From the NCBI RefSeq assembly GCF_016862975.1, contig NZ_BONZ01000027.1:124001-188000 (forward strand): DNA of 64,000 nt, in the 5' to 3' direction. The notes beneath the pieces are model-generated. The model made no database searches and was not told the DNA's origin. It was given only the letters and a program-made list of their open reading frames with translations. Shown here piece by piece: positions 46,345 through 55,114 of the stretch. How positions within the stretch are numbered: the first letter of the stretch is position 1; every line of letters starts with the position of its first letter. This DNA is from Rugosimonospora africana. GTDB taxonomy: Bacteria; Actinomycetota; Actinomycetes; Mycobacteriales; Micromonosporaceae. The translations under genes were made by a program, and so were the position numbers.

Positions 46345-47601
46345 ATGGAGTCCTGGATCGCGCCCGAGGTACCGCGGCTGCCCGGAGTGGGGCGGCCGCT
46401 TTCGTTATTCGATTCGGCCCGTCGTGGGGTGCACCCCACCGAGCCGACCGGGCCGGCCCGGCTGTACGTGTGCGGGATCACCCCGTACGACGCCACCCAC
46501 CTCGGCCACGCCGCCACCATGATCACGTTCGACGTGATCAACCGGATGTGGCGGGACGCCGGACATCCGGTCACCTACGTCCAGAACGTCACCGATGTCG
46601 ACGATCCGCTCCTGGAGCGCGCCGCGCGGGACCACGAGGACTGGGTCGTCCTGGCGATGCGGGAGACCGCGCTGTTCCGCGAGGACATGGAGGCGCTGCG
46701 GATCATCCCGCCGGCGCACTACGTGGGCGCGGTCGAGTCCATCCCGGCCATCGTGGCCCGGATCAACGAACTGGCCGACGAGGGCGTGGCGTACCGGCTC
46801 GACGACGGTACCGGCGACGTGTATTTCGACCTGACCCACTCGCCCCGGTTCGGGTACGAGTCGAACCTGTCCCGGGACGAGATGCTGACGCTGTTCGCGG
46901 AGCGGGGCGGTGACCCCGACCGGGCCGGCAAGCGCGACCGGCTCGACCCGCTGCTGTGGCGCGGCGCCCGGGAGGGAGAGCCGTCCTGGGACGGCGGGCC
47001 GCTGGGTCCCGGCCGGCCGGGCTGGCACATCGAGTGCGCGGTGATCGCGCTGAACCTCATCGGCGACCGGCTCGACGTCCAGGGCGGCGGCAACGACCTG
47101 CTCTTCCCGCACCACGAGATGTCCGCGGCGCACGCCGAGACGATGAGCGGCCACGCGCCCTTCGCCAGCCACTACGCGCACGCCGGCATGATCGGGCTGG
47201 ACGGCGAGAAGATGAGCAAGAGCAAGGGAAACCTGGTCTTCGTCTCGCGGCTGCGGGCCGACCACGTGGACCCGATGGCTGTCCGGCTCGCTCTACTCGC
47301 CGACCACTACCGCGCCGACCGGCAGTGGACCGACGACCTGCTCAAGGTGTCCGAACAGCGGCTGGCCCGGTGGCGGGAGGCCGCCGCCGCACCGTCCGGC
47401 CCGTCGGGAGCCGACGTGCTCGCGGGGGTACGGGAGCGGTTGGCCGACGACCTCGACGCGCCGGGCGCGCTGGCTGTCGTGGACGCCTGGGCCGATGCCA
47501 CGCTGGCCGGCGGCGGTGACGATCCGGAAGCGCCGGCGCTGGTGGCCGCGACGGTCGACGCTCTGCTGGGGGTACCGCTGGTGGGAGAGCCGCAGGTCTG
47601 A
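46345..47601 (+). CDS. mshC: Mycothiol ligase: cysteine--GlcN-Ins ligase
   Basis: A 418-residue class I aminoacyl-tRNA-synthetase-like enzyme that links L-cysteine to 1-D-myo-inosityl-2-amino-2-deoxyglucopyranoside in mycothiol synthesis. HIGH-type motif THLGHAAT, zinc/Cys site [31 protein letters not shown] and the KMSKSKGN loop are all present. It starts [14 protein letters not shown] as in other MshC proteins, which fixes ATG 46345. Its presence confirms a mycothiol-producing actinomycete. Confidence 0.97.
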   Translation: MESWIAPEVPRLPGVGRPLSLFDSARRGVHPTEPTGPARLYVCGITPYDATHLGHAATMITFDVINRMWRDAGHPVTYVQNVTDVDDPLLERAARDHEDWVVLAMRETALFREDMEALRIIPPAHYVGAVESIPAIVARINELADEGVAYRLDDGTGDVYFDLTHSPRFGYESNLSRDEMLTLFAERGGDPDRAGKRDRLDPLLWRGAREGEPSWDGGPLGPGRPGWHIECAVIALNLIGDRLDVQGGGNDLLFPHHEMSAAHAETMSGHAPFASHYAHAGMIGLDGEKMSKSKGNLVFVSRLRADHVDPMAVRLALLADHYRADRQWTDDLLKVSEQRLARWREAAAAPSGPSGADVLAGVRERLADDLDAPGALAVVDAWADATLAGGGDDPEAPALVAATVDALLGVPLVGEPQV

Positions 47602-47628
47602 CCCCGGGCGGGGTCGCCGGCGGCACCC

Positions 47629-47698
47629 GTTGGCCGGCCCTGGTTGGCCGGCGTTCGTTGGCCGGCGCCTGTTGACGGGCCCTCGTTGGTCGGTGCTC
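47629..47698. repeat. 14-bp tandem array, 5 units
   Basis: GTTGGCCGGCCCTG, GTTGGCCGGCGTTC, GTTGGCCGGCGCCT, GTTGACGGGCCCTC and GTTGGTCGGTGCTC, beginning 28 bases after the mshC stop. Confidence 0.9.
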
Positions 47699-47805
47699 GC
47701 CAGCCGTCGGTGGTCGGTTCCCGGGTTGAGACCGGATGCCGACAGCGATCGAAGCGATATATATACATGCTTCGATTACTGTCCCGACTCAACCCGGAGG
47801 GCACC

Positions 47806-48987
47806 ATGCCCGATGAACGTCCAAGGCGCTGGACATCGCGCCTGCTCGCCGGTCTCACCGCGGGCCGCGCTGTCGTCGTCCGCGCTGTCGTCGTCCGCGC
47901 TGTCATCGCCCGCGTCGTCTCCGCCGTCTCCGTCTCCGCCGTCTGCGCCGCTGTCGTGGCCGCGCCCGTTGTCGTCGCGGCGCCGGCCGCGCACGCGGCG
48001 GTGCCCGACACCCTCGGATTCGCGTTGTTCACGCCGGTCAGCGTGACGCTGCCCGACGTCTGGCCGGCCGGTACCTCGGTCGCCGCCGTCGCGCCCGGGC
48101 ACTATGCCGTGCGCTTCCCGGGCCAGGCGGCACGGGGCGGCGTGGTCCACGTGACCGCGGTCAACGACACCCCGCACTGGTGCCAGGCGGAAAAGTGGAC
48201 CACGTCCGGTGCCGACGAGATCGTGTACGTCGCCTGCTACAAGGCGGGTGGAACGCCCGATGCCTCCGGCTTCAGCGTTCTGTTCACCAGTTCCACCGGC
48301 CCGCTCCCGCCGTCGCCCGGGCCGGTGCCCAACCGGTACGGGTACGTCGACGCGCAGGCCTCCGGCCTGATCAACAGCCAGTACAACTCCTCGGGCCTGG
48401 CCAACGGCGTGTCGCACACCGCGACCGGGGCGTGGCTGGTCAAGCTGCCCGGGCTGGGCACCCCCGCGCCTCGCGCCGGCAGTCTTCAGGCCACCGCCGT
48501 CAACGCCAGCGTCCCCGCCTACTGCGCGGTCGCCAACTGGGCCTCGACCGCCTCCGACCAGCAGGTCAAGGTGTCCTGCATCGACCGGGGAGGCTCACCT
48601 CTCGACACCGAGTTCACGCTCAGCTACCAGTACCAGGCGTCGCTGTACGGCGGCGCGTACCCGCCGAAGTACTTCGGCTACGTCGGCAACCTGCTGTCCA
48701 TCGGACCGGTCGCCGGGCCGACGGACTTCAACTCGGTCACCGGTACCGCGTCGAACACGGTCACGCCCCTGGTCGTCGGCCAGTGGCTGGTGACCTTCCC
48801 GTACCTGGCGCAGCGGCCGGACAACGTGCAGGTCACGGCGCTCGCCGGCCGGGCGACGTTCTGCGCGCTGACTCAGCCGTGGGTGGTCAGTGGCGCGGAC
48901 ACCGTGGTGAAGACGGTCGCGTGCTACACGGTGGCGGGTACGCCGGTCGACTCGCCGTTCCTGATCAGCGACAACTCGGCGTTCTGA
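47806..48987 (+). CDS. Secreted protein with three cysteine-containing repeats
   Basis: A 393-residue exported protein, family not recognized. A basic start (MPDERPRRWTSR) leads into an unusually long Val/Ala hydrophobic stretch made of in-frame 15-bp repeats (RAVVV, RAVVV, RAVIA, RVVSA) and an AHA cleavage site near residue 66. The mature part is three repeats of about 105-110 residues, each with GYV or a related start, a central GxWLVxxP or GHYAVRFPG strand, VxxTAVN, then a Cys pair in the pattern C-x(16-20)-C and GG/AG-x-P-x-x-S/T-x-F. Probably a beta-sandwich with one disulfide per repeat, acting outside the cell. GGAGG is five bases before the ATG. Confidence 0.75.
   Translation: MPDERPRRWTSRLLAGLTAGRAVVVRAVVVRAVIARVVSAVSVSAVCAAVVAAPVVVAAPAAHAAVPDTLGFALFTPVSVTLPDVWPAGTSVAAVAPGHYAVRFPGQAARGGVVHVTAVNDTPHWCQAEKWTTSGADEIVYVACYKAGGTPDASGFSVLFTSSTGPLPPSPGPVPNRYGYVDAQASGLINSQYNSSGLANGVSHTATGAWLVKLPGLGTPAPRAGSLQATAVNASVPAYCAVANWASTASDQQVKVSCIDRGGSPLDTEFTLSYQYQASLYGGAYPPKYFGYVGNLLSIGPVAGPTDFNSVTGTASNTVTPLVVGQWLVTFPYLAQRPDNVQVTALAGRATFCALTQPWVVSGADTVVKTVACYTVAGTPVDSPFLISDNSAF
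47866..47940. repeat. 15-bp coding tandem array, 5 units, in a signal peptide
   Basis: CGCGCTGTCGTCGTC at 47866 and 47881 are exact copies, followed by diverging units at 47896, 47911 and 47926. They build the hydrophobic core of the secreted protein's signal sequence. Confidence 0.85.
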
Positions 48988-49087
48988 CGGGCGGTTGTTC
49001 CGCTCGGCCAGGGTGGGGCGGCCTCTCGCCGCCCACCCGGCGTCGGGTCTCGGCGTCCAGCCTCGGCCGGACCTCGGCGCCGGCGTG

Positions 49088-49171
49088 GCCTCGGCCCCGG
49101 TCTGGCCTCAGCGTCGGCTGGCCTCGGTTCCGGTCCCGCCTCGGTTCCGGTCTAGCCTCAGCCCAGCGTCA
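49088..49171. repeat. 16-17-bp tandem array, 5 units
   Basis: Units start at 49088, 49105, 49121, 49138 and 49155, all beginning GCCTC(G/A); GCCTCGGTTCCGGTC is the best-kept form. The array runs into the 3' end of the GntR gene (stop at 49158). Confidence 0.8.
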
Positions 49172-49952
49172 GGCCCGGCTCGTCGTCCAGGGCATCGGGC
49201 CGCGCGGCCGGGATCCGGTACTCCTCGCTGAGCGCGGTCATCGGTCCGGGCCACGTCGCGACCGCCACCTCGATCGGCCGGTGTTCCGGGTCGTAGGCGA
49301 TGTGCAGCAGGTGCAGGACCGGCGTGTCCGGTCGGATCTGCAGGATCTCGGCCTCCTCGCGGCTGGGCAGGCGCGCGGTGACCTGGTCGGTCGCTGTGGC
49401 GTACCGGCGGCCGGTGACCTCTTCGACCTCCTGGTACAGCGGCCGGCCGAACGCCTGCATCCGCTCCAGGTCGGTACCCGCGGTGTCCCGGGGCAGCAGC
49501 CAGGAGGCGCCCGTCTCGACCGGGGCGTCCTGCGTGCGTACCAGGTGTCGACGCGCCACCAGCTCGGTGCCCTCCGACACGCCGAAGGCGTCGGCGATCT
49601 CGGCCGGCGCGGGGGAGCGGCCGACCTCGACGAGCTGCTGCCGGTACCGGGCGGCGAGGTCGGCGTGGTACCCGCGCTGGATGCCGTACCGGCCACGGGA
49701 CAGCCGGTTGAGCCGGCGCCGGGTGCCGCGGACGTAGGTGCCGGAGCCGGGCTTGGTGATCAGCAGGCCCTCGATGCGCAGCTGGTCGATGGTGCGCTGC
49801 ACGGTCTGCTTGGCCACGCCGTACATCTGGGCGATGGCCGGGATGGAGGGCAGGCGCTCTCCGGCGGCCCAGTCGCCGCGCCGGATCCGGGCCCGCAGCT
49901 GTGCGGCGATCTGCCGGTGGGGGTGCTCGGCGGCACCGGGATTGATCTCCAT
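49158..49952 (-). CDS. GntR/UTRA family transcriptional regulator
   Basis: A 264-residue regulator with an N-terminal GntR winged helix (HRQIAAQLRARIRRGDWAAG, then LPSIPAIAQMYGVAKQTVQRTIDQL, GTYVRG) and a C-terminal UTRA/HutC effector domain (residues about 95-250). The start ATG 49952 is six bases after TACACT on the minus strand, so it is likely leaderless. A CCTAG-N4-CTAGG palindrome abuts that -10 box and is the probable autoregulatory site. Regulators of this type often belong to integrated elements; here it sits alone in core sequence, 5 kb from the element. Confidence 0.88.
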   Translation of the reverse strand: MEINPGAAEHPHRQIAAQLRARIRRGDWAAGERLPSIPAIAQMYGVAKQTVQRTIDQLRIEGLLITKPGSGTYVRGTRRRLNRLSRGRYGIQRGYHADLAARYRQQLVEVGRSPAPAEIADAFGVSEGTELVARRHLVRTQDAPVETGASWLLPRDTAGTDLERMQAFGRPLYQEVEEVTGRRYATATDQVTARLPSREEAEILQIRPDTPVLHLLHIAYDPEHRPIEVAVATWPGPMTALSEEYRIPAARPDALDDEPGLTLG

Positions 49953-49958
49953 CGAGGG

Positions 49959-49978
49959 AGTGTACCTAGCCTCCTAGG
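49959..49978 (-). promoter_or_regulatory. GntR gene promoter and operator
   Basis: On the minus strand, CCTAG-GAGG-CTAGG (49978-49965) is directly followed by the -10 TACACT (49964-49959) and, six bases on, by the ATG. A dimer on the palindrome would block polymerase. Confidence 0.6.
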
Positions 49979-50143
49979 ACGGGATAGGGGCGATGAGGTG
50001 CGACACGCCGTCCGGAATCGGGCACGGGTCATCCACGACCGGGTTGGTTGGACCGGGGTGCTTCGGTTGAGCCCGGTGAGCGGCTGTGGGCCAGCGTTGG
50101 CCGCCTCTGGCGGAGTCAGACCGCGCCGAGTCAGACCAGCCGG

Positions 50144-51016
50144 TTACCAGCCTCCGCTGGCCGCCGGACCCGATGAACCGCCGCGGCGACGCAGGTACTT
50201 CTCGAACTCCTGAGCGATCTCGTCACCGGACAGCGGCTGGAGCCCCTCGTCGCCGACCCGCTCCTCCAGTTCGCGGACGTACTCGGCCAACTCCGCGTCC
50301 TGCTCGGCAGCGGCGCGCAGGCGCTCCTCCCACTCCGCCGACTCCTCGGCCAGGTCCGCCATCGGCACCGGCAGGTCGAGCACATCCTCGACCCGGTGCA
50401 GCAGGGCGAGCGTCGCCTTCGGGCACGGGGGATTGTTCGCGTAATGCGGCACATGTACCCAGAAGGACAGGGCGTCCAGTTCGGCGCGTACGCACGCCTC
50501 GTGCAGGACCCCGACGATGCCGGTGGGTCCGTCGTACCGGGTGGGGGTGAGGCTGAACCGCTCGGCGATCTCACGGTTGGCGGCACTGCCGCTGATCGGC
50601 AGCGGCCGGGTGTATGGCACGTCGGCCAGCAACGCGCCGAGCAGCACCACCCGGTTGACCTCCAGGCTGTGGCACAACTCGAGGATCTCGTTGCAGAAGG
50701 TGCGCCAGCGCATGCTCGGTTCGATGCCGCGGATCAGCAGCACGTCCCGCTCCGTCCCGGGCGGGTTGGCCACGGAGAATCGGGTGGTCGGCCACTCGAT
50801 GCTGCGGGTCTCCCCGTCGGTGAGCGACACGATCGGCCGGTTGACCTGGAAGTCGTAGAACTCCTCAGGGTCCAGCGCGGTCACTGGTTTCGCCTTCCAG
50901 ACCTGCTCCAGGTGCTCGACCGCCGCGGTGGAGGAGTCCGCTGCGTCATTCCAGCCCTCGAACGCGGCGATCGCCACCGGGTCTCGCAGGACGGGCAACC
51001 CGTCGAACTCGGTCAT
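50144..51016 (-). CDS. PAC2 family protein
   Basis: A 290-residue homologue of proteasome assembly chaperone 2. FDGLPVLRDPVAIAAFEGWNDAADSST and RDVLLIRGIEPSMRWRTFCNEIL mark the fold; the C-terminal 70 residues are acidic and coiled (ADLAEESAEWEERLRAAAEQ). Found next to metH/mshC in many actinomycetes, where its role with the proteasome is unproven. ATG 51016 has GAGGAG six bases upstream and overlaps the stop of a short upstream ORF by four bases. Confidence 0.88.
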   Translation of the reverse strand: MTEFDGLPVLRDPVAIAAFEGWNDAADSSTAAVEHLEQVWKAKPVTALDPEEFYDFQVNRPIVSLTDGETRSIEWPTTRFSVANPPGTERDVLLIRGIEPSMRWRTFCNEILELCHSLEVNRVVLLGALLADVPYTRPLPISGSAANREIAERFSLTPTRYDGPTGIVGVLHEACVRAELDALSFWVHVPHYANNPPCPKATLALLHRVEDVLDLPVPMADLAEESAEWEERLRAAAEQDAELAEYVRELEERVGDEGLQPLSGDEIAQEFEKYLRRRGGSSGPAASGGW

Positions 51017-51093
51017 TCCGGCTCCTCGCCGGGCCCGCCGCCGGTCTGGCCGACGATGCTGGCCCATCTGGGTCGCTCACAGCGGTAGTTCAC
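51013..51093 (-). CDS. Putative 26-codon leader ORF coupled to the PAC2 gene
   Basis: GTG 51093 lies seven bases after TAGGCT (51106-51101, minus strand), the leaderless pattern used elsewhere here. It reads MNYRCERPRWASIVGQTGGG, then PGEEPE, and stops in TGA that overlaps the PAC2 ATG (ATGA). It could be a small protein, or a device that feeds ribosomes to PAC2. No family is recognized. Confidence 0.45.
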   Translation of the reverse strand: MNYRCERPRWASIVGQTGGGPGEEPE

Positions 51094-51106
51094 GCCTCCC
51101 AGCCTA

Positions 51107-51455
51107 CGGGCAACCTGGATGGTCGGCAGTAAAGGCCGCGCCGGTCCGCCGATGGCCCCGCGTGTCCTGCCCCACTGGCCGGCAAGTCCGGCGCCCAGGA
51201 TCCCGGCGTCCGCCGGACCGTCGCCGAACGGTCGCCGGATTGCCGCCCGGCCGCCGCCGTACTGCCGTCGTTTTGCCGCCGGGCCGGCCGCCGCTCCGCC
51301 CGCAGGGCCGCTGCCCGCACGCGTGGGCACGCCGTGACCGGAACCCGTGACCACGGCCGCGGTGGGTCGGCGATCAGGGCTGTGAGCAGGCCGCGAGCAG
51401 CGGCGCGACCTGCCCCGTGGGTTCGCCTGTACCGTCTCGGGCCGGGGCCACCCAC
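51107..51455. other. Non-coding gap between PAC2 leader and metH
   Basis: About 350 bases of very GC-rich, slightly repetitive sequence (many GCCGCCG-like runs). ORFs on either strand are Gly/Pro/Arg-rich shadows. I see no cobalamin-riboswitch-like conserved block; the metH transcript appears leaderless. Confidence 0.4.
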
Positions 51456-51461
51456 TACCCT
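51456..51461 (+). promoter_or_regulatory. -10 box TACCCT of leaderless metH
   Basis: TACCCT plus six bases leads to ATG 51468. Confidence 0.6.
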
Positions 51462-51467
51462 GGATTG

Positions 51468-54400
51468 ATGGCCGATTCCCTACTCGCGGCGCTCGCGGGC
51501 AGGGTGCTCGTCGCCGACGGCGCGATGGGCACCATGCTCCAGGCCGCCGATCTCACTCTTGACGATTTCGCGGGCTACGAGGGTTGCAACGAACTGCTCA
51601 ACCTGACCCGGCCGGACGTGGTGCGTGGCGTCCACCACGCGTACCTGGAGGCCGGGGCGGACTGCGTAGAGACCAACACGTTCGGCGCCAATCTCGGAAA
51701 TCTGGGCGAGTACGGCATCGTGGAGCGCATCAGGGAACTCTCCGAGGCCGGTGCGGCCCTGGCCCGGCAGGCGGCGGACGAATGGTCCACGCCGGAGCGG
51801 CCGCGTTTCGTACTCGGTTCGGTCGGACCCGGCACGAAGCTGCCGACACTCGGTCATGTTCCGTACGCCGTGCTGCGCGACACGTACCAGGAGAATGCCG
51901 CCGGCCTGCTCGCCGGTGGTGCCGACGCGATCATCGTGGAGACCTGTCAGGACCTGCTCCAGGCCAAGGCCGCGCTGCTGGGCGCGCGCCGGGCGATGGC
52001 CGCCGAGGGCCGTGCCGTGCCGCTGATCGGCCACGTCACCGTCGAGACCACCGGCACCATGCTGCTGGGCAGCGAGATCGGGGCGGCGCTGACCGCCCTG
52101 GAACCGCTCGGCCTGGACCTGATCGGGCTCAACTGCGCGACCGGTCCGGCCGAGATGACCGAGCACCTGCGGTACCTGTCGCGCAACTCCGGCGTGTCGC
52201 TGTCGGTGATGCCCAACGCCGGCCTACCCCAGCTGACCGCGGACGGCGCGGTGTACCCCCTGACCCCGGACGAACTGGCCGAGGCGCTGCACCGGTTCGT
52301 CACCGAGTATGGTGCCGTGCTGGTCGGCGGCTGCTGCGGTACCACTCCGGCGCACATCCGGGCGGTGGCCGAGCGCGTGAGGGACGCCGTGCCGGCCGAT
52401 CGCGCCGTGCCCGGTGGCGCCGTACCCGATGAGGCCCTGTCCGATCGCGCCCCGGCGGATCGTGCGGCCCAGGCCGAGGCCGGAGTCTCCAGCCTGTACC
52501 ACCACACCTCGTTCGCCCAGGACGCGAGCGTGCTGATGATCGGCGAGCGGACCAACGCCAACGGTTCCAAGGCGTTCCGGGAGGCGATGCTGGCCGGCGA
52601 CTTCCAGTCCTGCGTGGAACTGGCCCGGGACGCCGCGCGCGACGGTTCGCACCTGCTCGACCTGTGCGTCGACTACGTCGGCCGGGACGGTACCGCCGAC
52701 ATGCGCGAGATCGCCGGCCGGTTCGCCACGGCATCCACCCTGCCGATCATGCTGGACTCCACCGAGCCGGCGGTGATCGAGGCCGGCCTGTCCATGCTCG
52801 GCGGCCGGTGCGTCGTCAACTCGGTCAACTTCGAGGACGGCGACGGGCCGGGCTCCCGGTACCAGCGGGTGATGCCGATCGTGCGCGAGCACGGCGCCGC
52901 GGTCGTCGCGCTGACGATCGACGAGGAGGGGCAGGCGCGTACCGCGGAGTGGAAGGTCCGGGTCGCCAGCCGGCTGATCGAGGACCTGACCGGCCGGTGG
53001 GGCATGAAACTGTCCGACATCCTGGTCGACTGCCTGACGTTTCCGGTCAGCACGGGCCAGGAGGAGACGCGGCGGGACGCGATCGAGACCATCGAGGCGA
53101 TCCGGGAGATCTCCCGCCGGTACCCCCAGGTGAATTTCACCCTCGGCATCTCCAACGTGTCGTTCGGCCTCAATCCGGCCGCCCGCCAGGTGCTCAACTC
53201 CGTGTTCCTGCACGAGTGCCGGCAGGCCGGCCTGACCAGCGCGATCGTGCACGCCTCGAAGATCCTGCCGATGTCCCGCATCGCGGACGAGCAGCGCGAG
53301 GTGGCCCTGGACCTGGTCTACGACCGGCGCCGCGAGGGGTACGACCCGCTGCAGCGGTTCATCGAGCTGTTCGAGGGCGTCGACGCCGCTTCGGCGCGCG
53401 CGTCGCGGGCCGAGGAACTGGCCGCGCTGCCGCTGGCCGAACGGCTGGCACGGCGCGTCGTCGACGGCGAACCGAACGGCCTGGAGGCAGACCTGGACGC
53501 CGCGCTGGTCGACCGTCCGGCTCTGGCGATCATCAACGACACGCTGCTGGCGGGCATGAAGACCGTCGGCGAGCTGTTCGGCTCGGGTCAGATGCAGTTG
53601 CCCTTCGTCCTCCAGTCCGCGGAGGTGATGAAGAAAGCCGTCGCGTACCTCGAACCGCACCTGGACTCCACCGACGAGGCCGGCAAAGGCACCATCGTGC
53701 TGGCGACGGTCAAGGGCGACGTGCACGACATCGGCAAGAACCTGGTCGACATCATCCTGTCCAACAACGGCTACACCGTCGTGAACATCGGCATCAAGCA
53801 GCCGCTGACCGCGATCCTCGACGCCGCCGAGCGCAACGACGCCGACGCCATCGGCATGTCCGGCCTGCTGGTGAAGAGCACGGTCGTGATGAGGGAAAAC
53901 CTCGAGGAGATGGGCAGCCGGGGCGTGGCGCAGCGATGGCCGGTGCTGCTCGGGGGTGCGGCGCTGACCCGGGCGTACGTCGAGGACGACCTGCGCTCGA
54001 TGTACCCGGGGCAGGTCCACTACGCCCGGGACGCGTTCGAGGGGCTGTCGCTCATGGACCGGGTCATGGCCACCAAGCGGGGCGACGCGGTCGCGGTCGA
54101 CGGGCAGCGGGAGGCGGTCCTTGCGGCACGCCGGCAACGGCGGGAGCGGCAGCGCGCGCTGGTCGACGCGACGCTGCCGGACCTGGCCGACGACTCGGTG
54201 CGCTCGGACGTCGCGGCCGACGTGGACGTTCCCCGGCCGCCGTTCTTCGGTACCCGGGTGGTCAAGGGCATCCCGTTGGCCGAGTACGCGGCGTTGCTCG
54301 ACGAGCGAGCCACGTTCCTCGGGCAGTGGGGGCTGCGCGGCTCGCGGGGCGGTTCCGGACCGTCCTATGAGGAGCTGGTGGAGACGGAGGGGCGGCCACG

Positions 54401-55076
54401 GCTCCGGTACTGGCTGGACCGGCTGGCGGCGGACCAACTGCTGGAGGCCGCGGTGGTGTACGGGTACTTCCCGGCCTACTCCGAGGGCAACACGCTGGTC
54501 GTACTGGACGAGAACGGGCGCGCCGAACGGGCCAGGTTCACGTTCCCGCGCCAGCGCCAGGAGCGGCGGCTGTGCCTGGCGGACTTCTTCCGTTCCCGGC
54601 CGGTCTCCTCGCGTTCCGGGTCTGCCGCCGGTGACCCGGCCGGGCTGGATGTGGTGGCGTTCCAGTTGGTGACGGTGGGGCAGCCGGTCAGCGAGTTCAC
54701 GGCGAAGCTGTTCGCCGGCAACGCGTACCGGGACTACCTGGAGGTGCATGGCCTGTCGGTGCAGCTGACCGAGGCGCTGGCGGAGTACTGGCACCGACGG
54801 ATCCGCTCGGAGCTGACGCTGCCGGACGGCCGGGCGCTGGTGGACGAGGACCCGGCGGACCTGGACGGCTTGCTGCGCACGGGATACCGGGGCTGCCGGT
54901 ACGCGTTCGGGTACGCGGCCTGCCCGGATCTGGAGGACCGGGCGAAGCTGGTGGACATCCTGGGTGCGGACCGGATCGGGGTACAGCTGTCGGAGGAGTA
55001 CCAGCTGGAGCCGGAGCAGTCGACGGACGCTCTGGTGGTACACCACCCGGAGGCCAACTACTTCAACGCCAAGTAG
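51468..55076 (+). CDS. metH: Cobalamin-dependent methionine synthase
   Basis: A 1202-residue four-module enzyme that methylates homocysteine from 5-methyltetrahydrofolate through cobalamin. The homocysteine domain (1-300) has zinc ligands in GLNCATGP and VGGCCGTTP; the pterin domain spans about 335-620 (IGERTNANGSKAFREAML; LDLCVDYVGRDG); the cap and B12 domain spans about 635-880, with the axial His in KGDVHDIGKN (about residue 750); the activation domain fills the C-terminus (RYAFGYAACPDLEDRAKLV). A degenerate linker at about 310-340 is Ala/Asp-rich. The start is fixed by TACCCT six bases upstream. The integrated element begins right after its stop. Confidence 0.97.
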   Translation: MADSLLAALAGRVLVADGAMGTMLQAADLTLDDFAGYEGCNELLNLTRPDVVRGVHHAYLEAGADCVETNTFGANLGNLGEYGIVERIRELSEAGAALARQAADEWSTPERPRFVLGSVGPGTKLPTLGHVPYAVLRDTYQENAAGLLAGGADAIIVETCQDLLQAKAALLGARRAMAAEGRAVPLIGHVTVETTGTMLLGSEIGAALTALEPLGLDLIGLNCATGPAEMTEHLRYLSRNSGVSLSVMPNAGLPQLTADGAVYPLTPDELAEALHRFVTEYGAVLVGGCCGTTPAHIRAVAERVRDAVPADRAVPGGAVPDEALSDRAPADRAAQAEAGVSSLYHHTSFAQDASVLMIGERTNANGSKAFREAMLAGDFQSCVELARDAARDGSHLLDLCVDYVGRDGTADMREIAGRFATASTLPIMLDSTEPAVIEAGLSMLGGRCVVNSVNFEDGDGPGSRYQRVMPIVREHGAAVVALTIDEEGQARTAEWKVRVASRLIEDLTGRWGMKLSDILVDCLTFPVSTGQEETRRDAIETIEAIREISRRYPQVNFTLGISNVSFGLNPAARQVLNSVFLHECRQAGLTSAIVHASKILPMSRIADEQREVALDLVYDRRREGYDPLQRFIELFEGVDAASARASRAEELAALPLAERLARRVVDGEPNGLEADLDAALVDRPALAIINDTLLAGMKTVGELFGSGQMQLPFVLQSAEVMKKAVAYLEPHLDSTDEAGKGTIVLATVKGDVHDIGKNLVDIILSNNGYTVVNIGIKQPLTAILDAAERNDADAIGMSGLLVKSTVVMRENLEEMGSRGVAQRWPVLLGGAALTRAYVEDDLRSMYPGQVHYARDAFEGLSLMDRVMATKRGDAVAVDGQREAVLAARRQRRERQRALVDATLPDLADDSVRSDVAADVDVPRPPFFGTRVVKGIPLAEYAALLDERATFLGQWGLRGSRGGSGPSYEELVETEGRPRLRYWLDRLAADQLLEAAVVYGYFPAYSEGNTLVVLDENGRAERARFTFPRQRQERRLCLADFFRSRPVSSRSGSAAGDPAGLDVVAFQLVTVGQPVSEFTAKLFAGNAYRDYLEVHGLSVQLTEALAEYWHRRIRSELTLPDGRALVDEDPADLDGLLRTGYRGCRYAFGYAACPDLEDRAKLVDILGADRIGVQLSEEYQLEPEQSTDALVVHHPEANYFNAK

Positions 55077-55114
55077 CGCGGAGAGAGCCGTTGACCAGGC
55101 AGAACGCTTTTTGA

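Noticed and set aside
51013-51354. Full 113-codon minus-strand frame upstream of PAC2
   Set aside because: Only the last 26 codons have a promoter-placed start; the earlier part is Gly/Ala/Arg-rich non-coding-like sequence.
51107-51467. Cobalamin riboswitch before metH
   Set aside because: No B12-box-like conserved block, and TACCCT six bases before the ATG indicates a leaderless mRNA.
55077-55114. tRNA fragment as attachment site
   Set aside because: No acceptor stem, T-loop GTTCGA or CCA-type end visible in the gap or adjacent gene ends.
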